From Rathayibacter sp. Leaf185 (GTDB lineage: Bacteria; Actinomycetota; Actinomycetes; Actinomycetales; Microbacteriaceae), in assembly GCF_001423885.1 (NCBI RefSeq), contig NZ_LMPP01000001.1, forward strand, positions 1,093,543 through 1,157,542: a DNA stretch of 64,000 bases, read 5' to 3'. Below, one piece after another: positions 1 through 7,397 of the stretch; the stretch's first letter is position 1, and every line of letters begins with the position of its first letter. Both the position numbers and the translations under genes were made by a program. The notes under the pieces are model-generated. The model saw nothing but the letters and a program-made list of their open reading frames with translations. It had not been told where the DNA came from and did no database searches.

Positions 1-402
1 CTCGGTGCTCAGGATGAGGTCGGTGCGGATGGCCCCGAAGACGAGCTTCTTCTCGTCCCGCGACTCCGTCTCACCGGCCTGGTGGTGCATCCCGAACCAC
101 TCCATCACCTTCTCGGCGCCCTCGAAGCAGAGGAACGTGCCGCCGATGATCAGCAGGTACGGCAGCACCCAGGGCGCGAACGACGAGAGCAGCAGCGCCA
201 GCGGGATGATGATGACGAACTTGTTGAAGAGGCTGCCGAGCGCGATCCTCCACACCACGGGCAGCTCACGCGCGGGGGTGAGCCCCTGCACGTACTGCGG
301 AGTGACGGCCGCGTCGTCGATGACGACACCCGCCGTCTTCGCGCTCGCCTTCAGAGCGGCGGTGAGGATGTCATCGACAACCGCGAGCAGGCCGACCGAC
401 AT
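1..402 (-). CDS. DUF808 family membrane protein (3' end cut by window)
   Basis: The first 134 codons of a protein that continues past the window edge. The start MSVGLLAVVDD and the following acidic, alanine-rich stretch are typical of DUF808 (YedI-type) inner-membrane proteins. A hydrophobic block at about residues 52-90 gives two membrane segments, followed by FEGAEKVMEW and MHHQAGE-like motifs known in the family. ATG is preceded by AAGGAG at good spacing. The role of DUF808 is not established. It is transcribed away from the DUF222-HNH gene. The family call is confident; nothing can be said about the missing C-terminus. Confidence 0.85.
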   Translation of the reverse strand, partial: MSVGLLAVVDDILTAALKASAKTAGVVIDDAAVTPQYVQGLTPARELPVVWRIALGSLFNKFVIIIPLALLLSSFAPWVLPYLLIIGGTFLCFEGAEKVMEWFGMHHQAGETESRDEKKLVFGAIRTDLILSTE

Positions 403-598
403 GTTCGTCTCCTTGTATTCGTCCGGGTGAGAGGGCTCACAGTATCGCGGGCGCGTGGCTTCACCGGTGCGGGGCCCGGCCTGCGGGCGTGCAGGGATCT
501 CGGGCTGCGGGCTCGATCAGGAGGGAGGGTCGACGCCCGTCATGACTCTCGTGCCGCCCTGCCCTGCCCGAGCCTGCTGGTCGAGCGGCCCGCGGGTT

Positions 599-686
599 GT
601 TCCTCCACAGCCCCTCCGGGGCGCGGGTCGTCCCGTTCTGGCGCACTTGCCGGGTCGGTGTCGGTGCTCCCCGCTTCACTGTTCGT
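599..686 (+). promoter_or_regulatory. Conserved upstream block of DUF222-HNH copy 1
   Basis: The 12-mer GTTCCTCCACAG (599-610) starts 88 nt before the ATG. The second DUF222-HNH gene has the identical 12-mer 89 nt before its ATG. Between 12-mer and ATG both copies also share TCCCGTTC, GCGC and GCCGG blocks and a terminal GTATGG at the start codon. The block may be a promoter/leader, or the edge of a duplicated or mobile unit. Confidence 0.5.
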
Positions 687-2054
687 ATGGCAGTTGCAGC
701 AGATGAACGACCGGCGGAGGCGTCACTCGACGCGATCCGCGAGGGCGCCGATGACGTCGGCCGGCTCGCCCGGAACGCGTCCCGAGACCTCCTCGCTGCC
801 GCCGAGCGGCTCTACGAGGTGTACCGGGCCGCGCTCTCGATCCCGCTCGCGTTCGCGCGCGGTGGCCTGTCGAGCAGCGAGTCCCACGATCTCGTCGAGC
901 GCTCGATCCGCGCCGAGCTCGCGGTCGGATCGGGGGTGTCGGAGCGGGAGCTGTCCCGCGAGCTCGAACGCGCTCATCTGCTGGTCGAAGACCTGCCGTC
1001 GACCCGGGCGGCTCTCGCGGCCGCACGCATCCGGTGGCGGGCGGCCGAGGTGATCTGCTCGGTCGCCGCACTGCTGCCGAAGGAGTCGCTCCCCGAGTTC
1101 GACGAACGCGCCGCGGAGCTGGCGCTCTCGACGACCCCGACGCAGCTGCGACGCGCCGTCGACCGCCTCCGCGACGAGCTGCACGACGAGCCCCTCGAGA
1201 AGCGGCACGCGCACGCCATGGAGGACCGCGGCGTGTGGCTGACGCCGGAGATCGACGGGATGGCGACCCTGTCCGCGTACCTTCCGGCGCCGGTCGCGGT
1301 CGGCGTGTACAACCGCCTCGACCGGATCGCGCGGGCCCTCCGCGACGGCGACGGTACTGACGGAGACGAGCGGACCCTCGCGCAGCTGCGCGCCGATGCG
1401 CTCACCGATCTGCTCTGCGACGGCGACATCGCCGGCACCACCCCGGTCAGCGACGGCACGGAGGCTCCGCCGACCTTCGTCCCCGGAATCCGCGCGGACG
1501 TGCGGCTGACGCTGGCTGCGAGCACCGCCGCCGGTCTCGACGATGCACTCGCCGACCTCGACGGCTTCGGGGCGATCCCTGCCGCTGTCGCTCGAGAACT
1601 CGTCGGCGTCGCCGCCACGTTCACCCGCGTCCTCACAGACCGCGACACCGGCACCGTCACCTCCGTCGGACGCACACACCGCGTCCCACCACCGCAGATG
1701 CGCCTCCACCTGCAGCTGCGAGATCAGACCTGCCGCTTCCCCGGCTGCACCCGACCCGCCTCCACCACCGAAGCCGACCACACGATCGAGTGGCGCAACG
1801 GAGGTGACACCTCCCTCCACAATCTCGCCTCGCTCTGCACCGCCCACCACCACGTCCGCCACGGCGACCGCTGGACCTATCGCCTCCATCCCGACGGGAC
1901 AGCCGACTGGACCACCCCCACCTGCCGCCACGTCACCGCCCGACCACCTGCACTCCCCGGACGCCCGCCCGCACCACCTCCACGCTTCGACGACGCCACG
2001 CCGTCGTTCGGAGCGCCAAGAAAAGGCCCCCGGTCAGGCTCCTCCTCCGCCTGA
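687..2054 (+). CDS. DUF222 / HNH endonuclease domain protein, copy 1
   Basis: A 455-residue protein with an N-terminal and central DUF222 helical region (about 20-330) and a C-terminal HNH nuclease domain (about 340-405). The HNH region shows CRFPGC, EADHTIEW, NLASLC and AHHHVRH, which carry the paired cysteines and histidines of a zinc-supported HNH fold. This is the '13E12' type common in many copies in actinobacterial genomes. The tail is proline-rich and disordered. ATG 687 was chosen over an upstream in-frame ATG at 597 because the second copy starts at the matching place. Substrate and cellular role are unknown. In Mycobacterium tuberculosis related REP13E12 copies serve as phage integration sites (known); nothing like that is visible here. 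Confidence 0.9.
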   Translation: MAVAADERPAEASLDAIREGADDVGRLARNASRDLLAAAERLYEVYRAALSIPLAFARGGLSSSESHDLVERSIRAELAVGSGVSERELSRELERAHLLVEDLPSTRAALAAARIRWRAAEVICSVAALLPKESLPEFDERAAELALSTTPTQLRRAVDRLRDELHDEPLEKRHAHAMEDRGVWLTPEIDGMATLSAYLPAPVAVGVYNRLDRIARALRDGDGTDGDERTLAQLRADALTDLLCDGDIAGTTPVSDGTEAPPTFVPGIRADVRLTLAASTAAGLDDALADLDGFGAIPAAVARELVGVAATFTRVLTDRDTGTVTSVGRTHRVPPPQMRLHLQLRDQTCRFPGCTRPASTTEADHTIEWRNGGDTSLHNLASLCTAHHHVRHGDRWTYRLHPDGTADWTTPTCRHVTARPPALPGRPPAPPPRFDDATPSFGAPRKGPRSGSSSA

Positions 2055-2090
2055 GCGAGCAGGCCCACTGGGAAGGCCCCCGCTGCAAGC

Positions 2091-2131
2091 CTGCTGGTCG
2101 AGTAGCCGCCGGCGGCGGTGTAGTGAGACCC
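2091..2131. repeat. REP-like palindromic remnant (CTGGTCGAGTAG type)
   Basis: CTGCTGGTCGAGTAGCC followed by a GC-rich core and GTAGTGAGACC resembles the intergenic palindromes with CTGGTCGAGTAG and TATCGAGAC ends that I know from Microbacteriaceae. A related half, GCCTGCTGGTCGAGCGG, lies at 572-588 on the other side of the DUF222-HNH gene, so the gene is flanked by two similar fragments in the same orientation. Confidence 0.4.
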
Positions 2132-2192
2132 CGCCTCCATCAGCGGCTCCTTGCCGCCCTCTTCCCTCGCCACCGAGACGCGAAGCGGCCCG

Positions 2193-2639
2193 TCACTCCG
2201 TCGCCGCGTCGTACACCGCCAGCAGCCGGTCGAGGAACGCGAGCACCGTCGCCCGCTCGCCCTCGTCGAGGCTCGCGACCAGATACTCGACGCCCTCGAT
2301 CAGCGGCGCCACTCGCTCCTGCGCCAGCGCCGCCGAGCTCTCGGACGCGGTGACGACGAGCTTCCGCCCGTCGAACGGGTGCCGGTCGCGCCGCACGTGG
2401 CCCGCCGCCTCGAGCCGGTTGAGCACCAGCGTGGTGGCGGCCGTCGAGATGTCGAGCCTCCGCGCGAGCTCGGTCGGTGTCAGCGGTCCCGCCCCGAGCA
2501 GGTGCGTCATCGCTCCGAGCCCGACCGGGTCCACCGCGAGCGTCCGCGAGAGCGAGCGCTCGAAGTCGCGCTGCCGCTCCGTCACCTGGCGCACCCGGGT
2601 GCGGATGCCGTGGTCGTCAGAGGCGGCGGTGTCGGTCAT
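2193..2639 (-). CDS. MarR family transcriptional regulator
   Basis: 148 residues. A winged helix-turn-helix is visible at about 50-115: PLTPTELARRLDISTAATT is the recognition region and HPFDGRKLVVT the wing with the conserved DGR motif. It is divergent from a FAD-dependent monooxygenase 56 bp away, the usual arrangement in which MarR represses its neighbour until a phenolic or toxic ligand binds. The start MTDTAAS was preferred to an in-frame start at 2696, which would overlap the first base of the monooxygenase. A palindrome between the genes is the likely operator. The ligand is unknown. Confidence 0.85.
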   Translation of the reverse strand: MTDTAASDDHGIRTRVRQVTERQRDFERSLSRTLAVDPVGLGAMTHLLGAGPLTPTELARRLDISTAATTLVLNRLEAAGHVRRDRHPFDGRKLVVTASESSAALAQERVAPLIEGVEYLVASLDEGERATVLAFLDRLLAVYDAATE

Positions 2640-2673
2640 CCCGCCAGAGTACCCGTGTATATTGCCAATCTCA

Positions 2674-2684
2674 TTGATTATCAA
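2674..2684. promoter_or_regulatory. Candidate MarR operator TTGATTATCAA
   Basis: Perfect 11-bp palindrome around a central base, in the only AT-rich part of the divergent MarR/monooxygenase region, ending just before the AGGAGG-like ribosome site of the monooxygenase. A second AT-rich motif, ATTGCCAAT, lies at 2661-2669. Binding by the adjacent MarR protein is inferred from position. Confidence 0.5.
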
Positions 2685-2695
2685 CGGAGGCGACA

Positions 2696-3886
2696 ATGCC
2701 GCGCATCCTCATCTCCGGCGCCAGCATCGCCGGGCCCGCCCTCGCGTTCTGGCTGCAGCGCTACGGCTGCGAGACGACGATCGTCGAGCGGGCTCCCGAG
2801 CTGCGCCCCGGCGGGCAGAACGTCGACGTCCGCGGCGCCGGCCGCGAGGTCGCCCGCCGCATGGGCATCGAGGACGACATCCGCGCCGCCACGACCGGCG
2901 AGGTCGGCACCCGCTTCATCGGCCGCCACGGGCAGACGCTCGCCGAGTTCCCGGCCGGCACCTCCGACTCCGGAGGCGCGACCGCCGAGCTCGAGATCCT
3001 GCGCGGCGATCTCGCCCGGCTCCTCGTCGACCGTACCGCCGAGACCACCGAGTACCGCTTCGGCGACCGCATCACCGCCCTCGACGATGACGGCGACGGC
3101 GTCACCGCCTCCTTCGAGACCGCCCCCGACGAGCGCTTCGACCTGGTGATCGCCGCAGACGGCATCGGGTCGAGCACCCGCCGCCTCGTCTTCGGCGACG
3201 AGCCCGAGATCCGCTCGCTCGGCCTCGAGACCTCCTACGCGACCCTCCCACGCACCGCCGCCGACGACGACTGGTGGCGCTGGTACACCGCCGACCGCGG
3301 GCGCAGCATCACCCTCCGCCCCGACTCGCACGGCACCCTGCGCGTCGCGCTCTCGTACCTGACCGAGCGCAGCGCCGAGCGCCGCTCCGTCGACGAGCAG
3401 CGGACCAGACTGCGCGAGGTCTTCGCCGACGCGGGCTGGGAGGCGCCGCGCGTCCTCGCGGGCATCGACGCCTCCGACGACCTCTACTTCGAGTCGATCG
3501 GCCAGGTGCACGCACCGCGCTGGTCGAGCGGACGCGTGGCGCTCGTCGGCGACGCGGCCTACTGCGCCTCGCCCGTCAGCGGGATGGGCACGAGCCTCTC
3601 GATCGCGGGCGCCTACGTCCTCGCCGGCGAGCTCGCGGCGCACGTCGACCACCGCGACGCCCTCGCCGGCTACGAGCGCCGGATGCGTCCGTACGTCGAC
3701 CAGGCGCAGAAGCTGCCGCCGGGCACCCCGCGCCTGGCCCACCCCGTGTCGCGGCCCGGAGTCACCGCCTTCGGCCTCGCCGTGAAGCTGGGGGCCTCGC
3801 CGCTCGGCTCACGGCTGGCCGCGCGCTTCGCGACTCCGCCGGCCGACGCGATCGACCTGCCCGACTACTCCCACCTGGAGCGCTGA
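2696..3886 (+). CDS. FAD-dependent monooxygenase (PHBH/UbiH type)
   Basis: 396 residues with the three signatures of class A flavoprotein monooxygenases: dinucleotide-binding GASIAGPALAFWL at the N-terminus, the ADGIGSSTRR (DG) motif in the middle, and LVGDAAYCASPVSGMG (GD motif) near 285. Such enzymes use NAD(P)H and O2 to hydroxylate small, mostly aromatic, compounds; many close relatives inactivate antibiotics such as tetracyclines or rifamycins (family knowledge; the substrate is not predictable here). GGAGG lies 5 nt before ATG. It is divergent from, and probably repressed by, the MarR regulator. Length is normal for the family. Confidence 0.88.
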   Translation: MPRILISGASIAGPALAFWLQRYGCETTIVERAPELRPGGQNVDVRGAGREVARRMGIEDDIRAATTGEVGTRFIGRHGQTLAEFPAGTSDSGGATAELEILRGDLARLLVDRTAETTEYRFGDRITALDDDGDGVTASFETAPDERFDLVIAADGIGSSTRRLVFGDEPEIRSLGLETSYATLPRTAADDDWWRWYTADRGRSITLRPDSHGTLRVALSYLTERSAERRSVDEQRTRLREVFADAGWEAPRVLAGIDASDDLYFESIGQVHAPRWSSGRVALVGDAAYCASPVSGMGTSLSIAGAYVLAGELAAHVDHRDALAGYERRMRPYVDQAQKLPPGTPRLAHPVSRPGVTAFGLAVKLGASPLGSRLAARFATPPADAIDLPDYSHLER

Positions 3887-3895
3887 GCGCGCCCG

Positions 3896-4675
3896 TCAGC
3901 CCTGCCGGCGACGGTGCAGCAGGTTCGCGACCGCGGAGGCGACCACCAGGATCGCGGCGCACCACCCGAGCGCGATCCACAGCGACGCCTCCGCCTCCCG
4001 GCCCGCCAGGAGCCGGCGCAGGGCGTCGACGATCGCCGTCACCGGCTGGTTCTCGGCGAAGAAGCGCACCGGACCGGGCATCCCCTCGGTCGGCACGAAG
4101 GCCGAGCTGACGAACGGCAGCAGGATCAGCGGGTACGAGAAGGCGCTCGCTCCATCGACCGTCTTCGCGCTCAGCCCCGCGATCACCGCGACCCAGGTCA
4201 GGGCGAGCGTGAAGAGGAGGAGCACTCCCGCCACTCCCAGCCACGCGAGCAGCCCCGCGGAGGAGCGGAACCCGATCACGAGCGCCACCAGCACGACCAC
4301 GACGAGCGAGATCGCGTTCGCGACGACCGAGGTGAGCACCTGCGCCCAGAGCACCGACGAGCGGGCGATCGGCAGCGTGTGCAGGCGGTCGAAGAAGCCG
4401 CTCTGCAGATCGAGGAACAACCGGTACGCGGTGTACGAGATGCCGGAGGCGATCGTGATCAGCAGGATGCCCGGCAGAAGGTAGTCGACGTACGAGCCCG
4501 GCGCGCCGCCGGCGTCGACCGCGCCGCCGAAGACGTAGACGAAGAGCAGCAGCAGCGCGATCGGCATCAGCGCCGTCGTGACGACGGTGTCGGGGCTGCG
4601 GAGGATGTGCCGGAGCGAGCGCCCGGTCAGCACGGCCGTGTCGCCGAGGGCGGACGAGCGCGTCTGCACGGTCAT
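3896..4675 (-). CDS. ABC-2 type transporter permease (DrrB-like)
   Basis: 259 residues with six hydrophobic segments and the ABC-2 membrane domain pattern: a cytosolic N-terminus with SLRHILRSPDTVV, then PGILLITIASGISYTAYRL, a central cytosolic FFDRLHTLPIARSS, and EGMPGPVRFFAENQPVTAIV near the C-terminus, all typical of daunorubicin-type drug or lipid exporters. It starts inside the stop codon of the ATPase gene (ATGA overlap), so the two were translationally coupled. Because the ATPase gene is broken, this permease may be without its partner unless another ATPase serves it. It is convergent with the monooxygenase, 9 bp away. Confidence 0.85.
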   Translation of the reverse strand: MTVQTRSSALGDTAVLTGRSLRHILRSPDTVVTTALMPIALLLLFVYVFGGAVDAGGAPGSYVDYLLPGILLITIASGISYTAYRLFLDLQSGFFDRLHTLPIARSSVLWAQVLTSVVANAISLVVVVLVALVIGFRSSAGLLAWLGVAGVLLLFTLALTWVAVIAGLSAKTVDGASAFSYPLILLPFVSSAFVPTEGMPGPVRFFAENQPVTAIVDALRRLLAGREAEASLWIALGWCAAILVVASAVANLLHRRRQG

Positions 4676-5414
4676 CGCGACTCCCCCTCCCGGCGGGCCG
4701 GCCCGGTCAAGGCCAGGAACACGTCCTCGAGCGTCGGCCGCTTCTCGACGAGCACCGTCTCGACGGGCGGCAGCAGCCGCTGCAGCTCCTCGAGCGTGCC
4801 GCCGTGCACGATCCGCCCCTCGTGCAGGATCGCGATGCGGTCGGCGAGGCGCTCGGCCTCGTCGAGGTACTGGGTGGTGAGCAGGATCGTGGTGCCCTGC
4901 CTCGCCAGCTGCTCGACCGCCTCCCACACCTCGAGCCGTGCCGAGGGGTCGAGCCCGGTCGTCGGCTCGTCGAGCAGGATCACGTCGGGGTCGCCGACGA
5001 GGCTCATCGCCAGATCGAGGCGAGCCGCCCGCCCGCCTCGGTCAGCGAGAACCGAGCTAGAAGTCGGTCGGCGACGCCGCCCGGGTCGGCGAGGTGCCGG
5101 AGGCGCGCGATGAGCACGAGGTTCTCGCGCCCGCTCAGCCGCTCGTCGACCGCGGTGAACTGACCCGTCGAGCTGATCGACGCACGGACCGCGGCGGGAT
5201 CGGCGACGACGTCGGCCCCGGCGACGACCGCCGTGCCTCCGTCGGGCCGCAGCAGCGTCGAGAGGATGCGCATCACCGTCGTCTTGCCCGCCCCGTTCGA
5301 GCCGAGCAGGGCGACGATGCTCCCGCGGTCGACCTCGAGGTCGACTCCGCGCAGCACCTCGACGGCGCCGAACGACGTGCGGAGCCCCGCCAGCCGGATC
5401 ACCGGCTCGCTCAT
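4672..5414 (-). pseudogene. ABC transporter ATPase (DrrA-like), signature motif deleted and frame shifted
   Basis: The N-terminal part (5414 to 5004) reads MSEPVIRLAGLRTSFG, Walker A GSNGAGKTTVMRIL and the Q-loop, then runs SLTEAGGRLAS into a TGA. A second frame starting at 5007 continues DLAMSLVGDPDVILLDEP (Walker B), H-loop LLTTQYLDEAERLADR and the RPTLEDVFLALTG tail of DrrA-like exporters. Homologues carry about ten residues with SGGM between 'LAS' and 'DLAMS' (family knowledge). They are missing here, consistent with a 31-nt deletion between short GCCTCGA repeats. The stop overlaps the downstream ATG (ATGA), so two half-proteins could be made, but without the signature motif ATP hydrolysis is unlikely. 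A sequencing error is possible but would have to remove exactly this motif. Confidence 0.8.
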
Positions 5415-5779
5415 CGGGGGCCGCCGTCGGCCTGGCTCGCCACGGCGCGGTCGACCGCGTCGGTCAGCCGGGCTCGCTCCTTGCCGATCCACGACCCCTC
5501 GGGGTAGTTGCGGAGGAAGGCCTCCGCGAACTCGACCGGGTCCTCGCCCACGAGGCTGCGGATCGGGGTGCCCGCCGCGGCGGCCTCCTCGACCACGTCG
5601 GCGAGGTCGTCGAGCAGGGCGAGCAGGTGCTCGGGCCTCGACGACGCGAAGTAGTAGACGTAGTGCTCCACCGCCTCGAGCACCGAGCGGTACTCGGCGG
5701 GCAGCCTCTTCGTGCGGGCGGCGAACGCCCGGTACCTCTTCTTGTCTCCCAGGTCGCCGATGAGCTTCTCGATCAGCAT
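5411..5779 (-). CDS. DUF1048 family protein
   Basis: 122 residues, soluble and alpha-helical, beginning MLIEKLIGDLGDKKRYRAF and containing LPAEYRSVLEAVEHYVYYF, the pattern of DUF1048, a family encoded next to PadR regulators and ABC exporters in Gram-positive bacteria. Function unknown; an accessory or sensory role for the exporter is inferred from context only. It overlaps the PadR gene by 7 nt and the ATPase gene by 4 nt, so four genes form one tightly coupled operon. Confidence 0.8.
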   Translation of the reverse strand: MLIEKLIGDLGDKKRYRAFAARTKRLPAEYRSVLEAVEHYVYYFASSRPEHLLALLDDLADVVEEAAAAGTPIRSLVGEDPVEFAEAFLRNYPEGSWIGKERARLTDAVDRAVASQADGGPR

Positions 5780-6111
5780 GGCCGTCCTCCTTCGTCGCGG
5801 AGCTGCTCCAGTCGTTCTGCGAGGAAGCTCCAGGTCCTCCAGAACTCGTCGAGGTAGTCGCGACCCCGGGCGTTGAGCGAGTACACCTTGCGGGGCGGGC
5901 CCTTCTCGGACGGCACCTTCTCGACGTCGACGAGGTCGCGCTGCTCGATCCGCACGAGCAGCGCGTAGACGGTGCCCTCGGCGATGTCGGCGAAGCCGTC
6001 GTCGCGCAGCTTCGCGGTGATCTCGTACCCGTAGGCCGAGCGCGTCGCGAGGATCGCGAGCACGATGCCCTCGAGCGTGCCCTTGAGCATCTCGGTCGCC
6101 TGCTTGCCCAC
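5773..6111 (-). CDS. PadR family transcriptional regulator
   Basis: 112 residues with the PadR winged helix: LKGTLEGIVLAIL, SAYGYEITAKLRDDGF, EGTVYALLVRIEQRDLVD and GPPRKVYSLNARGRDYL, then a C-terminal helix for dimerisation. PadR proteins repress drug-efflux or detoxification genes and are released by the transported compound. It heads the operon with DUF1048, the ABC ATPase and permease, so autoregulation of the exporter operon is the simple model. A long inverted repeat lies just upstream. Start codon ATG followed by GKQATEML is usual for the family. Confidence 0.88.
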   Translation of the reverse strand: MGKQATEMLKGTLEGIVLAILATRSAYGYEITAKLRDDGFADIAEGTVYALLVRIEQRDLVDVEKVPSEKGPPRKVYSLNARGRDYLDEFWRTWSFLAERLEQLRDEGGRPC

Positions 6112-6126
6112 GTGCCGCCTCCGGTC

Positions 6127-6170
6127 GTACTCAGTGTCACTAGCTACTGGTAGATAGTAACGCTGAGTAC
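6127..6170. promoter_or_regulatory. Candidate PadR operator / operon promoter
   Basis: Inverted repeat GTACTCAG (6127-6134) and CTGAGTAC (6163-6170) flanking an AT-rich centre that contains a smaller palindrome, CTACTGGTAG. It lies directly upstream of the padR start at 6111 in the intergenic space shared with the LacI gene's 3' end. Position and symmetry suggest it is the regulator's own operator; this is inference. Confidence 0.45.
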
Positions 6171-6234
6171 CGGCTGCGGCAAGGGTCGCCGAGGAGGCAC
6201 CGGGCGCGCGAACGGCCCGGTGCGGCGAGGCGCG

Positions 6235-7266
6235 TCAGCCGCGCGCCGGCCCCGTGCTCTCGCGCACGACGAGCCCCGTCGGGATGAGCGAGACGCCCGA
6301 GCGCTCGCCCGACTCGAGCTCGCGCAGCAGGGTGTCGACCGAGCGCCGCCCCGTGTCGCCGAAGAACTGCCGCACCGTGGTGAGCGGCGGCCAGAAGCTC
6401 GCCGACTCCTCCATGTCGTCGAAGCCGACCACGCTCACGTCTCCCGGCACCGCGCGCCCCGCCTCGTGCAGCGCCCGCAGCACGCCGAGGGCCATCTGGT
6501 CGTTCGCGGCGAAGATCGCGGTCACCGAGGGGTCCGCGGCCAGCGTCCGGCCGAGGCGGTATCCGGAGGCGCTCGACCAGTCGCCGACGAGGACCTCGGG
6601 CACCGGGGCGCCCGCCGCCCGCAGCGTCGACTCCCAGGTCTCGCGGCGGCGCTCGGCCGAGTACGAGCGCTCGGGGCCGGCGATGTGCCAGACGGTCCGG
6701 TGCCCCAGCTCGAGCAGGTGCTCGACGGCCTGCCGCGCGCCCGACACCTGGTCGGTGTCGACGACCGGGTACCTGTCGCCTCCGGCCGAGTCCACGACGA
6801 CCACCGGCAACTCGGGCGGCAGCACGATGTCGGTCTCGTCGAGCAGGTGCGCCTCGACGACGATGATCACGCCGTCGACCGCCTCCTCGCTCAATCGGTG
6901 GAAGGCGACCGAGACCTCGCCCTGCGTCGGGTGCGGGACGGGGATGAGGGTGATGGAGTAGCCCGCATCCGCTGCCGCGATCGCGATCGCATCGAGAGTG
7001 CGCATGTTGCCGAAGGACGACAGCGTGAACATGATCACGCCGATGCTGTGGAAGCGGCCGGTCCGCAGGGCCCGGGCGGCGCTGTTGGGCCGGTAGCCGA
7101 GGGCCCGCATCGCCTCGAGCACGCGTTCGCGGGTCTCGGTGTCGACGTTCTGCCTGCCGTTCGACACGCGCGAGACCGTCTGGCCCGAGACGCCGGCGCG
7201 GCGCGCGACGTCCGCCATGGACACGCCGCGGCGGCGCGGGACTGCGGCGTTCGTCTCGATGGCCAT
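6235..7266 (-). CDS. LacI family regulator of the GH35 sugar locus
   Basis: 343 residues. The N-terminal HTH reads MADVARRAGVSGQTVSRVSNG with the hinge helix RPNSAARALRTGR, followed by a periplasmic-binding-protein-like ligand domain (IGVIMFTLSSFGNMRTLDAI, IFAANDQMALGVLRALHE, VVGFDDMEESASFWPPLTTVRQ). It is divergent from the permease-binding protein-beta-galactosidase genes, so it most likely represses them until a galactoside-type inducer binds. A TATAAA box ends 6 nt before the ATG, suggesting a leaderless or very short leader. Two near-palindromic operators lie in the shared 131-bp region. Confidence 0.92.
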   Translation of the reverse strand: MAIETNAAVPRRRGVSMADVARRAGVSGQTVSRVSNGRQNVDTETRERVLEAMRALGYRPNSAARALRTGRFHSIGVIMFTLSSFGNMRTLDAIAIAAADAGYSITLIPVPHPTQGEVSVAFHRLSEEAVDGVIIVVEAHLLDETDIVLPPELPVVVVDSAGGDRYPVVDTDQVSGARQAVEHLLELGHRTVWHIAGPERSYSAERRRETWESTLRAAGAPVPEVLVGDWSSASGYRLGRTLAADPSVTAIFAANDQMALGVLRALHEAGRAVPGDVSVVGFDDMEESASFWPPLTTVRQFFGDTGRRSVDTLLRELESGERSGVSLIPTGLVVRESTGPARG

Positions 7267-7320
7267 GGCCCCTTTATAGCGCGTCGCACAACATAGTGGT
7301 CGGCGCGGCGCCGGTCGCGG

Positions 7321-7371
7321 ATGTTGACGTCATCATGCTACGGTGACGTTCTGCCATGTTGACGTGAACAT
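7321..7371. promoter_or_regulatory. Two LacI-type operators and promoter of the GH35 locus
   Basis: Site O1 ATGTTGACGTCATCAT (7321-7336) and site O2 ATGTTGACGTGAACAT (7356-7371) are near-perfect palindromes around ACGT with ATGTT/AACAT arms, 35 bp centre to centre. A TANNNT box, TACGGT (7339-7344), lies between them, so O1 would cover the upstream promoter part and O2 the transcription start. This fits repression by the adjacent LacI protein. Confidence 0.65.
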
Positions 7372-7397
7372 GGTGCCCCTCCCGAACGGAATCCCAG

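Noticed and set aside
723-1931. Long minus-strand frame opposite the first DUF222-HNH gene
   Set aside because: Gly/Arg-rich low complexity typical of antisense frames in GC-rich DNA; the plus strand carries a conserved domain protein.
599-2131. DUF222-HNH gene as part of an insertion sequence
   Set aside because: No transposase motif, no terminal inverted repeats and no target duplication were found around either copy.
5004-5040. Programmed frameshift in the ABC ATPase instead of a broken gene
   Set aside because: A frameshift alone would not restore the missing SGGM signature segment, and no slippery sequence is present.
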